Source: Metellina segmentata (taxonomy: Eukaryota; Arthropoda; Arachnida; Araneae; Tetragnathidae). Taken from it: DNA of 64,000 nt. Under the pieces are notes generated by a model, which had not been told where the DNA came from, ran no database searches, and was given only the letters and a program-made list of their open reading frames with translations. Below, one piece after another: positions 33,765 through 43,883 of this stretch. The stretch is from positions 72,377,914 through 72,441,913 of the forward strand of contig OX375881.1 in assembly GCA_947359465.1 (NCBI GenBank), written 5' to 3'. Numbering within the stretch: position 1 is the stretch's first letter; each line of letters starts with the position of its first letter. Made by a program: the position numbers and the translations under genes.

Positions 33765-33854
33765 GCCTCGGTAGCGCAGTAGGCAGCGCGTCAGTCTCAT
33801 AATCACTCGACACGAGTAATCTGAAGGTCGTGAGTTCGATCCTCACTCGAGGCA
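33765..33854 (+). tRNA. tRNA-Met(CAT), 17-nt intron
   Basis: Unit 97. Intron ACTCG-ACA-CGAGT; T4-A69 pair. Confidence 0.92.
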
Positions 33855-34114
33855 GTTTTCTTTTGCTGATTATAATTTAAGAACCGACTGGTTTGAACTT
33901 TTAACATTAAAAGTTTAACGCCCATCACACAACTTTTCTTTTACACAATCGTTTATGAACAATGATTTAATTACTTAAAGTTTAACCGTATACACTGAGC
34001 TCAACTGACGCAATGATAAGTTAAAGCATTTTACATAAATGAACATTAAAACTAACTATAATCGTTTTGTCTCGTATGAAAGGAAGCGTAATATAAATTT
34101 TATCACTAATTGGA

Positions 34115-34204
34115 GCCTCGGTAGCGCAGTAGGCAGCGCGTCAGTCTCATAATCCCTCGACACGAGTAATCTGAAGGTCGTGAGTTCGATCCTCACTCGG
34201 GGCA
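34115..34204 (+). tRNA. tRNA-Met(CAT), 17-nt intron
   Basis: Unit 98. Intron CCTCG-ACA-CGAGT; intact. Confidence 0.9.
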
Positions 34205-34463
34205 GTTTTCTTTTGCTGATTATAGTTTAAGAACCGACTGGTTTGAACTTTTAACATTAAAAGTTTGACGCACATCACACAATTTTTTTTTACACAATCG
34301 TTCATGAACAATGACTTAATTATTTAAAGTTAAACCATATACCCTGAGCTCAACCTAAGCAATGAAAAGTTTAAGCAGTTTACTTAAATGAACATGGAAA
34401 CTAATCATAATCGTTTTGTCTCCTATGAAACGTAGCGTAACATAATTTGTATCACTAATTGCA

Positions 34464-34553
34464 GCCTCGGTAGCGCAGTAGGAAGCGCGTCAGTCTCATA
34501 ATCACTCGTCACGAGTAATCTGAAGGTCGTGTGTTTGATCCTCATTCGGGGCA
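34464..34553 (+). tRNA. tRNA-Met(CAT), several lesions
   Basis: Unit 99. A52T, C56T and C65T in the T-arm; D-loop AGTAGGAA; intron ACTCG-TCA-CGAGT. Related to unit 66. Confidence 0.65.
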
Positions 34554-34811
34554 GTTATCTTTTGCTGATTATAATTTAAGAACCGACTGGTTTGAAATTT
34601 AACATTAAAAGTTTCACGCCCATCACACAACTTTTCTTTTACACAATCGTTTATGAACAATGATTTAATTTCCTAATTTTAACCGTATACACTAAGCTCA
34701 ACTGACGCAATGATAAGTTAAAGCATTTTACATAAATGAACATTGAAACTAACTATAATCGTTTTGTCTCGTATGAAAGGAAGCGTAATATAAATTTTAT
34801 CACTAATCGAA

Positions 34812-34901
34812 GCCTCGGTAGTGCAGTAGGCAGCGTGTCAGTTTCATATTCACTCGACACGAGTAATCTGAAGGTCGTGAGTTCGATCCTCACTCGGGGC
34901 A
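34812..34901 (+). tRNA. tRNA-Met(CAT), D-stem and intron variant
   Basis: Unit 100. D-stem strands GTGC and GCGT; C32T; intron begins TTC; hairpin ACTCG-ACA-CGAGT. Confidence 0.72.
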
Positions 34902-35159
34902 GTTTTCTTTTGCTGATTATAATTTAAGAACCGACTGGTTTAAACTTTTAACATTAAAAGTTTCAAGCACATCACACAACATTTCTTTTACCCAATCGTT
35001 TATGAACAAGATTTAATTTATTAATTTTAACCGTATACACTGAGCTCAACCTAAGCAATGAAAAGTTTAAGCAGTTTACTTAAATGAACATGGAAACTAA
35101 TCATAATCGTTTTGTCTCCTATGAAACGGAGCGTAACATAATTTGTTTCACTAATAGCA

Positions 35160-35249
35160 GCCTCGGTAGCGCAGTAGGAAGCGCGTCAGTCTCATAATCA
35201 CTCGTCACGAGTAATCTGAAAGTCGGGAGTTCGATCCTCGCTAGGGGCA
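35160..35249 (+). tRNA. tRNA-Met(CAT), GGGAG T-stem lineage
   Basis: Unit 101. GGGAG/CTCGC, C67A. Confidence 0.65.
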
Positions 35250-35508
35250 GTTATCTTTTGCTGATTATAATTTAAGAACCGACTGGTTTGAAATTTAACA
35301 TTAAAAGTTTCGCGCACATCACACAACTTTTCTTTTACACAATCGTTTATGAACAATGATTTAATTACTTAAAGTTTAACCGTATACACTGAGCTCAACT
35401 GACGCAATTATAAGTTAAAGCATTTTACATAAATGAACATTGAAACTAACTATAATCGTTTTGTCTCATATGAAAGGAAGCGTAATATAAATTTTATCAC
35501 TAATTGGA

Positions 35509-35598
35509 GCCTCGGTAGCGCAGTAGGCAGCGCGTCAGTCTCATAATCCCTTGACACGAGTAATCTGAAGGTCGTGAGTTCGATCCTCACTCGGGGCA
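35509..35598 (+). tRNA. tRNA-Met(CAT), 17-nt intron
   Basis: Unit 102. Intron CCTTG-ACA-CGAGT; intact arms. Confidence 0.88.
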
Positions 35599-35858
35599 GT
35601 TTTCTTTTGCTGATTATAGTTTAAGAATCGACTGGTTCGAACTTTTAACATTAAAAGTTTCACGCCCATCACACAACTTTTCTTTTACACAATCGTTTAT
35701 GAACAATGATTTAATTACTTAAAGTTTAACCGTATACACTGAGCTCAACTGACGCAATTATAAGTTAAAGCATTTTACATAAATGAACATTGAAACTAAC
35801 TATAATCGTTTTGTCTCGTATGAAAGGAAGCGTAATATAAATTTTATCACTAATTGGA

Positions 35859-35947
35859 GCCTCGGTAGCGCAGTAGGCAGCGCGTCAGTCTCATAATCCC
35901 TCGACACGAGTAATCTGAAGTTCGGAGTTTGATCCTCACTCTGGGCA
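35859..35947 (+). tRNA. tRNA-Met(CAT), T-arm deletion
   Basis: Unit 103, 89 nt. One base is missing where the variable loop meets the T-stem (TTCGGAG); C56T; G68T. Probably impaired. Confidence 0.58.
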
Positions 35948-36205
35948 GTTTTCTTCTGCTGATTATAATTTAAGAAACGACTGGTTTGAACTTTTAACAT
36001 TAAAAGTTTGACGCAACTCACACAATTTTTTTTAAACAATCGTATATGAACCATGATTTAATTATTTAAAGTTTAACCATATACCCTGAGCTCAACCTAA
36101 GCAATGAAAAGTTTAAGCTGTTTACTTAAATGAACATGGAAACTAATCATAATCGTTTTGTCTCCTATGAAACGGAGCGTAACATAATTTTTATCTATAA
36201 TTGGA

Positions 36206-36295
36206 GCCTCGGTAGCGTAGTAGGAAGCGCGTCAGTCTCATAATCACTCGTCACGAGTAATCTGAAGGTCGTGAGTTCGATCCTCACTCGGGGCA
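36206..36295 (+). tRNA. tRNA-Met(CAT), D-stem variant
   Basis: Unit 104. D-stem strand GCGT; D-loop AGTAGGAA; intron ACTCG-TCA-CGAGT. Confidence 0.8.
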
Positions 36296-36554
36296 GTTAT
36301 ATTTTGCTGATTATAATTTAAGAACCGACTGGTTTGAAATTTAACATTAAAAATTTCACGCACATCACACAACTTTTCTTTTACACAATCGTTTATGAAC
36401 AATGATTTAATTACTTAAAGTTTAACCCTATACACTGAGCTCAACTGACGCAATGAAAAGTATAAGCAGTTTACATAAATAAACATGGAAACTAATCATA
36501 ATCGTTTTGTCTCCTATGAAACGGAGAGTAACATAATTTTTAACACTAATTGCA

Positions 36555-36644
36555 GCCTCGGTAGCGCAGTAGGCAGCGCGTCAGTCTCATAATCACTCGT
36601 CACGAGTAATCTGAAGGTCGTGAGTTCGATCCTCACTCTAGGCA
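36555..36644 (+). tRNA. tRNA-Met(CAT), acceptor variant
   Basis: Unit 105. D-loop AGTAGGCA; intron ACTCG-TCA-CGAGT; acceptor TCTAGGC. Hybrid of a GGCA unit and a unit-73 type end. Confidence 0.75.
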
Positions 36645-36904
36645 GTTTTCTTTTGCTGGTTATAATTTAAGAGCCAACTGGTTCGAACTTTTGCCATTAA
36701 AAGTTTCACGCACATCACACAACTTTTCTTTTACACAATCGTTTATGAACAATGATTTAATTACTTAAAGTTTAACCGTATACACTGAGCTCAACTGACG
36801 CAATTATAAGTTAAAGCATTTTACATAAATGAACATTGAAACTAACTATAATCGTTTTGCCTCGTATGTAAAGAAGCGAATTATAATTTTTATTACTGAT
36901 TAGA

Positions 36905-36994
36905 GCCTCGGTAGCGCAGTAGGCAGCGCTTCAGTCTCATAATCAATCGACACGTGTAATCTGAAGGTCGTGAGTTCGATCCTCATTCGGGGCA
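36905..36994 (+). tRNA. tRNA-Met(CAT), weak intron hairpin
   Basis: Unit 106, as unit 87. Confidence 0.74.
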
Positions 36995-37252
36995 GTTTTT
37001 TTCTGCTGATTATAATTTAAGAACCGACTGGTTTGAACTTTTAACATTAAAAGTTTGACGCACATCACAAATTTTTTTTTACACAATCGTTTATGAACAA
37101 TGACTTAATTATTTAAAGTTTAACCATATACCCTGAGCTCAACCTAAGCAATGAAAAGTTTAAGCAGTTTACTTAAATAAACATGGAAACTAATCATAAT
37201 CGTTTTGTCTCCTATGAAACGGAGCGTAACATAATTTGTATCACTAATTGAA

Positions 37253-37342
37253 GCCTCGGCAGCGCAGTAGAAAGCGCGTCAGTCTCATAATCACTCGTCA
37301 CGAGTAATCTGAAGGTCGTGAGTACGATCCTCACTCGGGGCA
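37253..37342 (+). tRNA. tRNA-Met(CAT), T8C and T55A
   Basis: Unit 107. T8C; T55A alters the B box (GTACGATCC); D-loop AGTAGAAA. Confidence 0.6.
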
Positions 37343-37607
37343 GTTATCTTTTGCTGATTATAATTTAAGAACCGACTGGTTTGAAATTTAACATTAAAAG
37401 TTTCACGCCCATCACACAACTTTTCTTTTACACAATCGTTTATGAACAATGATTTAATTTCCTAATTTTAACCGTATACACTAAGCTCAACTGACGCAAT
37501 GATAAGTTAAAGCATTTTACATAAATGAACATTGAAACTAACTATAATCGTTTTGTCTCGTATGAAAGGAAGCGTAATATAAATTTTATCACTAATCGAA
37601 GCCTCGG

Positions 37608-37619
37608 TAGCGCAGTAGG
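37608..37619 (+). promoter_or_regulatory. A box of unit 108 (internal Pol III promoter)
   Basis: TAGCGCAGTAGG fits the TRGCNNAGYNGG A-box pattern at tRNA positions 8-19. Given once as the model; most units share it. Units with T8C, G15, G18 or G19 changes depart from it. Confidence 0.9.
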
Positions 37620-37637
37620 CAGCGCGTCAGTCTCATA

Positions 37638-37654
37638 ATCACTCGACACGAGTA
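37638..37654 (+). other. Intron of unit 108
   Basis: 17 nt starting one base after the anticodon. It holds the 13-nt hairpin ACTCG-ACA-CGAGT, and AATC occurs on both sides of that hairpin. Because of the AATC repeat the exact splice points are ambiguous by up to four bases; the canonical 37/38 site is chosen. Confidence 0.82.
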
Positions 37655-37669
37655 ATCTGAAGGTCGTGA

Positions 37670-37678
37670 GTTCGATCC
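37670..37678 (+). promoter_or_regulatory. B box of unit 108 (internal Pol III promoter)
   Basis: GTTCGATCC fits the GWTCRANNC pattern at positions 53-61. In the C56T lineage it becomes GTTTGATCC, and in the ATTGATT units it is lost. Confidence 0.9.
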
Positions 37679-37690
37679 TCACCCGGGGCA

Positions 37691-37700
37691 GTTTTCTTTT
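37691..37700 (+). terminator. Pol III terminator of unit 108
   Basis: GTTTTCTTTT: two T4 runs beginning two bases after A73. Other units have GTTATCTTTT, where the first T4 lies seven bases downstream. Confidence 0.85.
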
Positions 37701-37731
37701 GCTGATTATAGTTTAAGACCCGACTGGTTCG

Positions 37732-37751
37732 AACTTTTAACATTAAAAGTT
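37732..37751 (+). repeat. Spacer inverted repeat
   Basis: AACTTTTAA-CA-TTAAAAGTT, perfect 9-bp arms around 2 bases. Present in many spacers about 40 bp after the gene. Spacers reading GAAATTTAACATT have a shortened left arm. Confidence 0.88.
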
Positions 37752-37950
37752 TCACGCCCATCACACAACTTTTCTTTTACACAATCGTTTATGAACAATG
37801 ATTTAATTACTTAAAGTTTAACCGTATACACTGAGCTCAACTGACGCAATGAAAAGTATAAGCATTTTACATAAATAAACATGGAAACTAAACATAATCG
37901 TTTTGTCTGCTATGAAACGGAGAGTAACATTATTTTTATCACTAATAGCA

Positions 37951-38040
37951 GCCTCGGTAGTGCAGTAGGCAGCGTGTCAGTTTCATATTCACTCGACACG
38001 AGTAATCTGAAGGTCGTGAGTTCGATCCTCACTCGGGGCA
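37951..38040 (+). tRNA. tRNA-Met(CAT), D-stem and intron variant
   Basis: Unit 109, copy of unit 100. Confidence 0.72.
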
Positions 38041-38298
38041 GTTTTCTTTTGCTGATTATAATTTAAGAACCGACTGGTTTAAACTTTTAACATTAAAAGT
38101 TTCAAGCACATCACACAACATTTCTTTTACCCAATCGTTTATGAACAAGATTTAATTTATTAATTTTAACCGTATACACTGAGCTCAACCTAAGCAATGA
38201 AAAGTTTAAGCAGTTTACTTAAATGAACATGGAAACTAATCATAATCGTTTTGTCTCCTATGAAACGGAGCGTAACATAATTTGTTTCACTAATAGCA

Positions 38299-38388
38299 GC
38301 CTCGGTAGCGCAGTAGGAAGCGCGTCAGTCTCATAATCACTCGTCACGAGTAATCTGAAAGTCGGGAGTTCGATCCTCGCTAGGGGCA
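38299..38388 (+). tRNA. tRNA-Met(CAT), GGGAG T-stem lineage
   Basis: Unit 110, copy of unit 101. Confidence 0.65.
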
Positions 38389-38647
38389 GTTATCTTTTGC
38401 TGATTATAATTTAAGAACCGACTGGTTTGAAATTTAACATTAAAAGTTTCGCGCACATCACACAACTTTTCTTTTACACAATCGTTTATGAACAATGATT
38501 TAATTACTTAAAGTTTAACCGTATACACTGAGCTCAACTGACGCAATTATAAGTTAAAGCATTTTACATAAATGAACATTGAAACTAACTATAATCGTTT
38601 TGTCTCATATGAAAGGAAGCGTAATATAAATTTTATCACTAATTGGA

Positions 38648-38737
38648 GCCTCGGTAGCGCAGTAGGCAGCGCGTCAGTCTCATAATCCCTTGACACGAGT
38701 AATCTGAAGGTCGTGAGTTCGATCCTCACTCGGGGCA
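38648..38737 (+). tRNA. tRNA-Met(CAT), 17-nt intron
   Basis: Unit 111, copy of unit 102. Confidence 0.88.
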
Positions 38738-38997
38738 GTTTTCTTTTGCTGATTATAGTTTAAGAATCGACTGGTTCGAACTTTTAACATTAAAAGTTTC
38801 ACGCCCATCACACAACTTTTCTTTTACACAATCGTTTATGAACAATGATTTAATTACTTAAAGTTTAACCGTATACACTGAGCTCAACTGACGCAATTAT
38901 AAGTTAAAGCATTTTACATAAATGAACATTGAAACTAACTATAATCGTTTTGTCTCGTATGAAAGGAAGCGTAATATAAATTTTATCACTAATTGGA

Positions 38998-39086
38998 GCC
39001 TCGGTAGCGCAGTAGGCAGCGCGTCAGTCTCATAATCCCTCGACACGAGTAATCTGAAGTTCGGAGTTTGATCCTCACTCTGGGCA
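38998..39086 (+). tRNA. tRNA-Met(CAT), T-arm deletion
   Basis: Unit 112, copy of unit 103 (89 nt). Confidence 0.58.
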
Positions 39087-39345
39087 GTTTTCTTCTGCTG
39101 ATTATAATTTAAGAAACGACTGGTTTGAACTTTTAACATTAAAAGTTTGACGCAACTCACACAAATTTTTTTTAAACAATCGTATATGAACCATGATTTA
39201 ATTATTTAAAGTTTAACCATATACCCTGAGCTCAACCTAAGCAATGAAAAGTTTAAGCTGTTTACTTAAATGAACATGGAAACTAATCATAATCGTTTTG
39301 TCTCCTATGAAACGGAGCGTAACATAATTTTTATCTATAATTGGA

Positions 39346-39435
39346 GCCTCGGTAGCGTAGTAGGAAGCGCGTCAGTCTCATAATCACTCGTCACGAGTAA
39401 TCTGAAGGTCGTGAGTTCGATCCTCACTCGGGGCA
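39346..39435 (+). tRNA. tRNA-Met(CAT), D-stem variant
   Basis: Unit 113, copy of unit 104. Confidence 0.8.
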
Positions 39436-39694
39436 GTTATATTTTGCTGATTATAATTTAAGAACCGACTGGTTTGAAATTTAACATTAAAAATTTCACG
39501 CACATCACACAACTTTTCTTTTACACAATCGTTTATGAACAATGATTTAATTACTTAAAGTTTAACCCTATACACTGAGCTCAACTGACGCAATGAAAAG
39601 TATAAGCAGTTTACATAAATAAACATGGAAACTAATCATAATCGTTTTGTCTCCTATGAAACGGAGAGTAACATAATTTTTAACACTAATTGCA

Positions 39695-39784
39695 GCCTCG
39701 GTAGCGCAGTAGGCAGCGCGTCAGTCTCATAATCACTCGTCACGAGTAATCTGAAGGTCGTGAGTTCGATCCTCACTCTAGGCA
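39695..39784 (+). tRNA. tRNA-Met(CAT), acceptor variant
   Basis: Unit 114, copy of unit 105. Confidence 0.75.
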
Positions 39785-40044
39785 GTTTTCTTTTGCTGGT
39801 TATAATTTAAGAGCCAACTGGTTCGAACTTTTGCCATTAAAATTTTCACGCACATCACACAACTTTTCTTTTACACAATCGTTTATGAACAATGATTTAA
39901 TTACTTAAAGTTTAACCGTATACACTGAGCTCAACTGACGCAATTATAAGTTAAAGCATTTTACATAAATGAACATTGAAACTAACTATAATCGTTTTGC
40001 CTCGTATGTAAAGAAGCGAATTATAATTTTTATTACTGATTAGA

Positions 40045-40134
40045 GCCTCGGTAGCGCAGTAGGCAGCGCTTCAGTCTCATAATCAATCGACACGTGTAAT
40101 CTGAAGGTCGTGAGTTCGATCCTCATTCGGGGCA
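40045..40134 (+). tRNA. tRNA-Met(CAT), weak intron hairpin
   Basis: Unit 115, copy of unit 106. Confidence 0.74.
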
Positions 40135-40392
40135 GTTTTTTTCTGCTGATTATAATTTAAGAACCGACTGGTTTGAACTTTTAACATTAAAAGTTTGACG
40201 CACATCACAAATTTTTTTTTACACAATCGTTTATGAACAATGACTTAATTATTTAAAGTTTAACCATATACCCTGAGCTCAACCTAAGCAATGAAAAGTT
40301 TAAGCAGTTTACTTAAATAAACATGGAAACTAATCATAATCGTTTTGTCTCCTATGAAACGGAGCGTAACATAATTTGTATCACTAATTGAA

Positions 40393-40482
40393 GCCTCGGC
40401 AGCGCAGTAGAAAGCGCGTCAGTCTCATAATCACTCGTCACGAGTAATCTGAAGGTCGTGAGTACGATCCTCACTCGGGGCA
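40393..40482 (+). tRNA. tRNA-Met(CAT), T8C and T55A
   Basis: Unit 116, copy of unit 107. Confidence 0.6.
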
Positions 40483-40741
40483 GTTATCTTTTGCTGATTA
40501 TAATTTAAGAACCGACTGGTTTGAAATTTAACATTAAAAGTTTCACGCACATCACACAACTTTTCTTTTACACAATCGTTTATGAACAATGATTTAATTA
40601 CTTAAAGTTTAACCGTATACACTGAGCTCAACTGACGCAATTATAAGTTAAAGCATTTTACATAAATGAACATTGAAACTAACTATAATCGTTTTGTCTC
40701 ATATGAAAGGAAGCGTAATATAAATTTTATCACTAATTGGA

Positions 40742-40831
40742 GCCTCGGTAGCGCAGTAGGCAGCGCGTCAGTCTCATAATCCCTTGACACGAGTAATCTG
40801 AAGGTCGTGAGTTCGATCCTCACTCGGGGCA
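40742..40831 (+). tRNA. tRNA-Met(CAT), 17-nt intron
   Basis: Unit 117. Intron CCTTG-ACA-CGAGT; intact arms. Confidence 0.88.
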
Positions 40832-41091
40832 GTTTTCTTTTGCTGATTATAGTTTAAGAATCGACTGGTTCGAACTTTTAACATTAAAAGTTTCACGCCC
40901 ATCACACAACTTTTCTTTTACACAATCGTTTATGAACAATGATTTAATTACTTAAAGTTTAACCGTATACACTGAGCTCAACCGACGCAATGAAAAGTTT
41001 AAGCAGTTTACTTAAATGAACATGGAAACTAATCATAATCGTTTTGTCTCCTATGAAACGGAGCGTAACATAATTTGTATCACTAATAGCA

Positions 41092-41181
41092 CCCTCGGTA
41101 GCGCAGTAGGAAGCGCGTCAGTCTCATAATAACTCGTCACGAGTAATCTGAAAGTCGGGAGTTCGATCCTCGCTAGGGGCA
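41092..41181 (+). tRNA. tRNA-Met(CAT), GGGAG T-stem lineage, G1C
   Basis: Unit 118. G1C as well as the lineage's T-stem and C67A changes; intron ATAACTCG-TCA-CGAGTA. Confidence 0.58.
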
Positions 41182-41440
41182 GTTATCTTTTGCTGATTAT
41201 AATTTAAGAACCGACTGGTTTGAAATTTAACATTAAAAGTTTCGCGCACATCACACAACTTTTCTTTTACACAATCATTTATGAACAATGATTTAATTAC
41301 TTAAAGTTTAACCGTATACACTGAGCTCAACTGGCGCAATTATAAGTTAAAGCATTTTACATAAATGAACATTGAAACTAACTATAATCGTTTTGTCTCG
41401 TATGAAAGGAAGCGTAATATAAATTTTATCACTAATTGGA

Positions 41441-41530
41441 GCCTCGGTAGCGCAGTAGGCAGCGCGTCAGTCTCATAATCCCTCGTCACGAGTAATCTGA
41501 AGGTCGTGAGTTCGATCCTCACTCGGGGCA
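41441..41530 (+). tRNA. tRNA-Met(CAT), hybrid intron
   Basis: Unit 119. Intron CCTCG-TCA-CGAGT joins the 5' arm of one intron type to the loop of another; D-loop AGTAGGCA; arms intact. Confidence 0.88.
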
Positions 41531-41788
41531 GTTATCTTTTGCTGATTATAATTTAAGAACCGACTGGTTTGAACTTTTAACATTAAAAGTTTGACGCACA
41601 TCACAAATTTTTTTTTACACAATCGTTTATGAACAATGACTTAATTATTTAAAGTTTAACCATATACCCTGAGCTCAACCTAAGCAATGAAAAGTTTAAG
41701 CAGTTTACTTAAATAAACATGGAAACTAATCATAATCGTTTTGTCTCCTATGAAACGGAGCGTAACATAATTTGTATCACTAATTGAA

Positions 41789-41878
41789 GCCTCGGTAGCG
41801 CAGTAGAAAGCGCGTCAGTCTCATAATCACTCGTCACGAGTAATCTGAAGGTCGTGAGTTCGATCCTCACTCTGGGCA
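41789..41878 (+). tRNA. tRNA-Met(CAT), hybrid unit
   Basis: Unit 120. 5' part as unit 86 (D-loop AGTAGAAA); the end TCTGGGC and following spacer as unit 112. A crossover inside the gene is likely. Confidence 0.72.
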
Positions 41879-42137
41879 GTTTTCTTCTGCTGATTATAAT
41901 TTAAGAAACGACTGGTTTGAACTTTTAACATTAAAAGTTTGACGCAACTCACACAATTTTTTTTTAAACAATCGTATATGAACCATGATTTAATTATTTA
42001 AAGTTTAACCATATACCCTGAGCTCAACCTAAGCAATGAAAAGTTTAAGCTGTTTACTTAAATGAACATGGAAACTAATCATAATCGTTTTGTCTCCTAT
42101 GAAACGGAGCGTAACATAATTTTTATCTATAATTGGA

Positions 42138-42227
42138 GCCTCGGTAGCGTAGTAGGAAGCGCGTCAGTCTCATAATCACTCGTCACGAGTAATCTGAAGG
42201 TCGTGAGTTCGATCCTCACTCGGGGCA
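42138..42227 (+). tRNA. tRNA-Met(CAT), D-stem variant
   Basis: Unit 121, copy of unit 113. Confidence 0.8.
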
Positions 42228-42486
42228 GTTATATTTTGCTGATTATAATTTAAGAACCGACTGGTTTGAAATTTAACATTAAAAATTTCACGCACATCAC
42301 ACAACTTTTCTTTTACACAATCGTTTATGAACAATGATTTAATTACTTAAAGTTTAACCCTATACACTGAGCTCAACTGACGCAATGAAAAGTATAAGCA
42401 GTTTACATAAATAAACATGGAAACTAATCATAATCGTTTTGTCTCCTATGAAACGGAGAGTAACATAATTTTTAACACTAATTGCA

Positions 42487-42576
42487 GCCTCGGTAGCGCA
42501 GTAGGCAGCGCGTCAGTCTCATAATCACTCGTCACGAGTAATCTGAAGGTCGTGAGTTCGATCCTCACTCTAGGCA
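42487..42576 (+). tRNA. tRNA-Met(CAT), acceptor variant
   Basis: Unit 122, copy of unit 114. Confidence 0.75.
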
Positions 42577-42836
42577 GTTTTCTTTTGCTGGTTATAATTT
42601 AAGAGCCAACTGGTTCGAACTTTTGCCATTAAAAGTTTCACGCACATCACACAACTTTTCTTTTACACAATCGTTTATGAACAATGATTTAATTACTTAA
42701 AGTTTAACCGTATACACTGAGCTCAACTGACGCAATTATAAGTTAAAGCATTTTACATAAATGAACATTGAAACTAACTATAATCGTTTTGCCTCGTATG
42801 TAAAGAAGCGAATTATAATTTTTATTACTGATTAGA

Positions 42837-42926
42837 GCCTCGGTAGCGCAGTAGGCAGCGCTTCAGTCTCATAATCAATCGACACGTGTAATCTGAAGGT
42901 CGTGAGTTCGATCCTCATTCGGGGCA
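42837..42926 (+). tRNA. tRNA-Met(CAT), weak intron hairpin
   Basis: Unit 123, copy of unit 115. Confidence 0.74.
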
Positions 42927-43184
42927 GTTTTTTTCTGCTGATTATAATTTAAGAACCGACTGGTTTGAACTTTTAACATTAAAAGTTTGACGCACATCAC
43001 AAATTTTTTTTTACACAATCGTTTATGAACAATGACTTAATTATTTAAAGTTTAACCATATACCCTGAGCTCAACCTAAGCAATGAAAAGTTTAAGCAGT
43101 TTACTTAAATAAACATGGAAACTAATCATAATCGTTTTGTCTCCTATGAAACGGAGCGTAACATAATTTGTATCACTAATTGAA

Positions 43185-43274
43185 GCCTCGGCAGCGCAGT
43201 AGAAAGCGCGTCAGTCTCATAATCACTCGTCACGAGTAATCTGAAGGTCGTGAGTACGATCCTCACTCGGGGCA
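43185..43274 (+). tRNA. tRNA-Met(CAT), T8C and T55A
   Basis: Unit 124, copy of unit 116. Confidence 0.6.
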
Positions 43275-43533
43275 GTTATCTTTTGCTGATTATAATTTAA
43301 GAACCGACTGGTTTGAAATTTAACATTAAAAGTTTCACGCACATCACACAACTTTTCTTTTACACAATCGTTTATGAACAATGATTTAATTACTTAAAGT
43401 TTAACCGTATACACTGAGCTCAACTGACGCAATTATAAGTTAAAGCATTTTACATAAATGAACATTGAAACTAACTATAATCGTTTTGTCTCATATGAAA
43501 GGAAGCGTAATATAAATTTTATCACTAATTGGA

Positions 43534-43623
43534 GCCTCGGTAGCGCAGTAGGCAGCGCGTCAGTCTCATAATCCCTTGACACGAGTAATCTGAAGGTCGT
43601 GAGTTCGATCCTCACTCGGGGCA
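43534..43623 (+). tRNA. tRNA-Met(CAT), 17-nt intron
   Basis: Unit 125, copy of unit 117. Confidence 0.88.
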
Positions 43624-43883
43624 GTTTTCTTTTGCTGATTATAGTTTAAGAATCGACTGGTTCGAACTTTTAACATTAAAAGTTTCACGCCCATCACACA
43701 ACTTTTCTTTTACACAATCGTTTATGAACAATGATTTAATTACTTAAAGTTTAACCGTATACACTGAGCTCAACCGACGCAATGAAAAGTTTAAGCAGTT
43801 TACTTAAATGAACATGGAAACTAATCATAATCGTTTTGTCTCCTATGAAACGGAGCGTAACATAATTTGTATCACTAATAGCA

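Larger units (their letters stand above)
37601..37690 (+). tRNA. tRNA-Met(CAT), best-preserved copy
   Basis: Unit 108. Encodes an elongator methionine tRNA, which decodes internal AUG codons on cytoplasmic ribosomes. T66C gives G7-C66, so six of seven acceptor pairs are Watson-Crick and the seventh is T4-G69. D-stem GCGC/GCGC, loop CTCATAA, T-stem GTGAG/CTCAC and A73 are all present. The anticodon is at 37634-37636 and the intron at 37638-37654 (hairpin ACTCG-ACA-CGAGT). C32 can pair with the G third from the intron's 3' end, the anticodon-intron pair expected by eukaryotic splicing endonuclease. Transcription is inferred from internal boxes and T-runs, not shown. Confidence 0.95.
37691..37950 (+). 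other. Model inter-tRNA spacer
   Basis: 260 bp, AT-rich, no ORF of note. In order: T-runs; TTAAGACCCGACTGG; a B-box-like GGTTCGAAC at 37727-37735; a 9-bp inverted repeat at 37732-37751; CACGCCCATCACACAAC; a T-rich stretch; ATCGTTTATGAACAATGAT; GAGCTCAACTGACGCAATG; then AACATTATTTTTATCACTAA just before the next gene. Spacers fall into about three families, differing most in the last 120 bp (CTGACGCAATGAAAAG, CTGACGCAATTATAAG, CCTAAGCAATGAAAAG). Confidence 0.85.
34812..40482 (+). repeat. Nine-unit higher-order repeat, about 3,139 bp, two copies
   Basis: Units 100-107 (34812-37342) match units 109-116 (37951-40482) at offsets of 3,139-3,140 bp, including two 89-nt genes with a T-arm deletion. 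Unit 108 lies between the copies and is unlike unit 117. Confidence 0.92.

Noticed and set aside
37691..37950. A second tRNA or 5S gene in the spacer
   Set aside because: No paired A and B boxes at a plausible distance, no cloverleaf, and no 5S internal control region could be seen in any spacer family.
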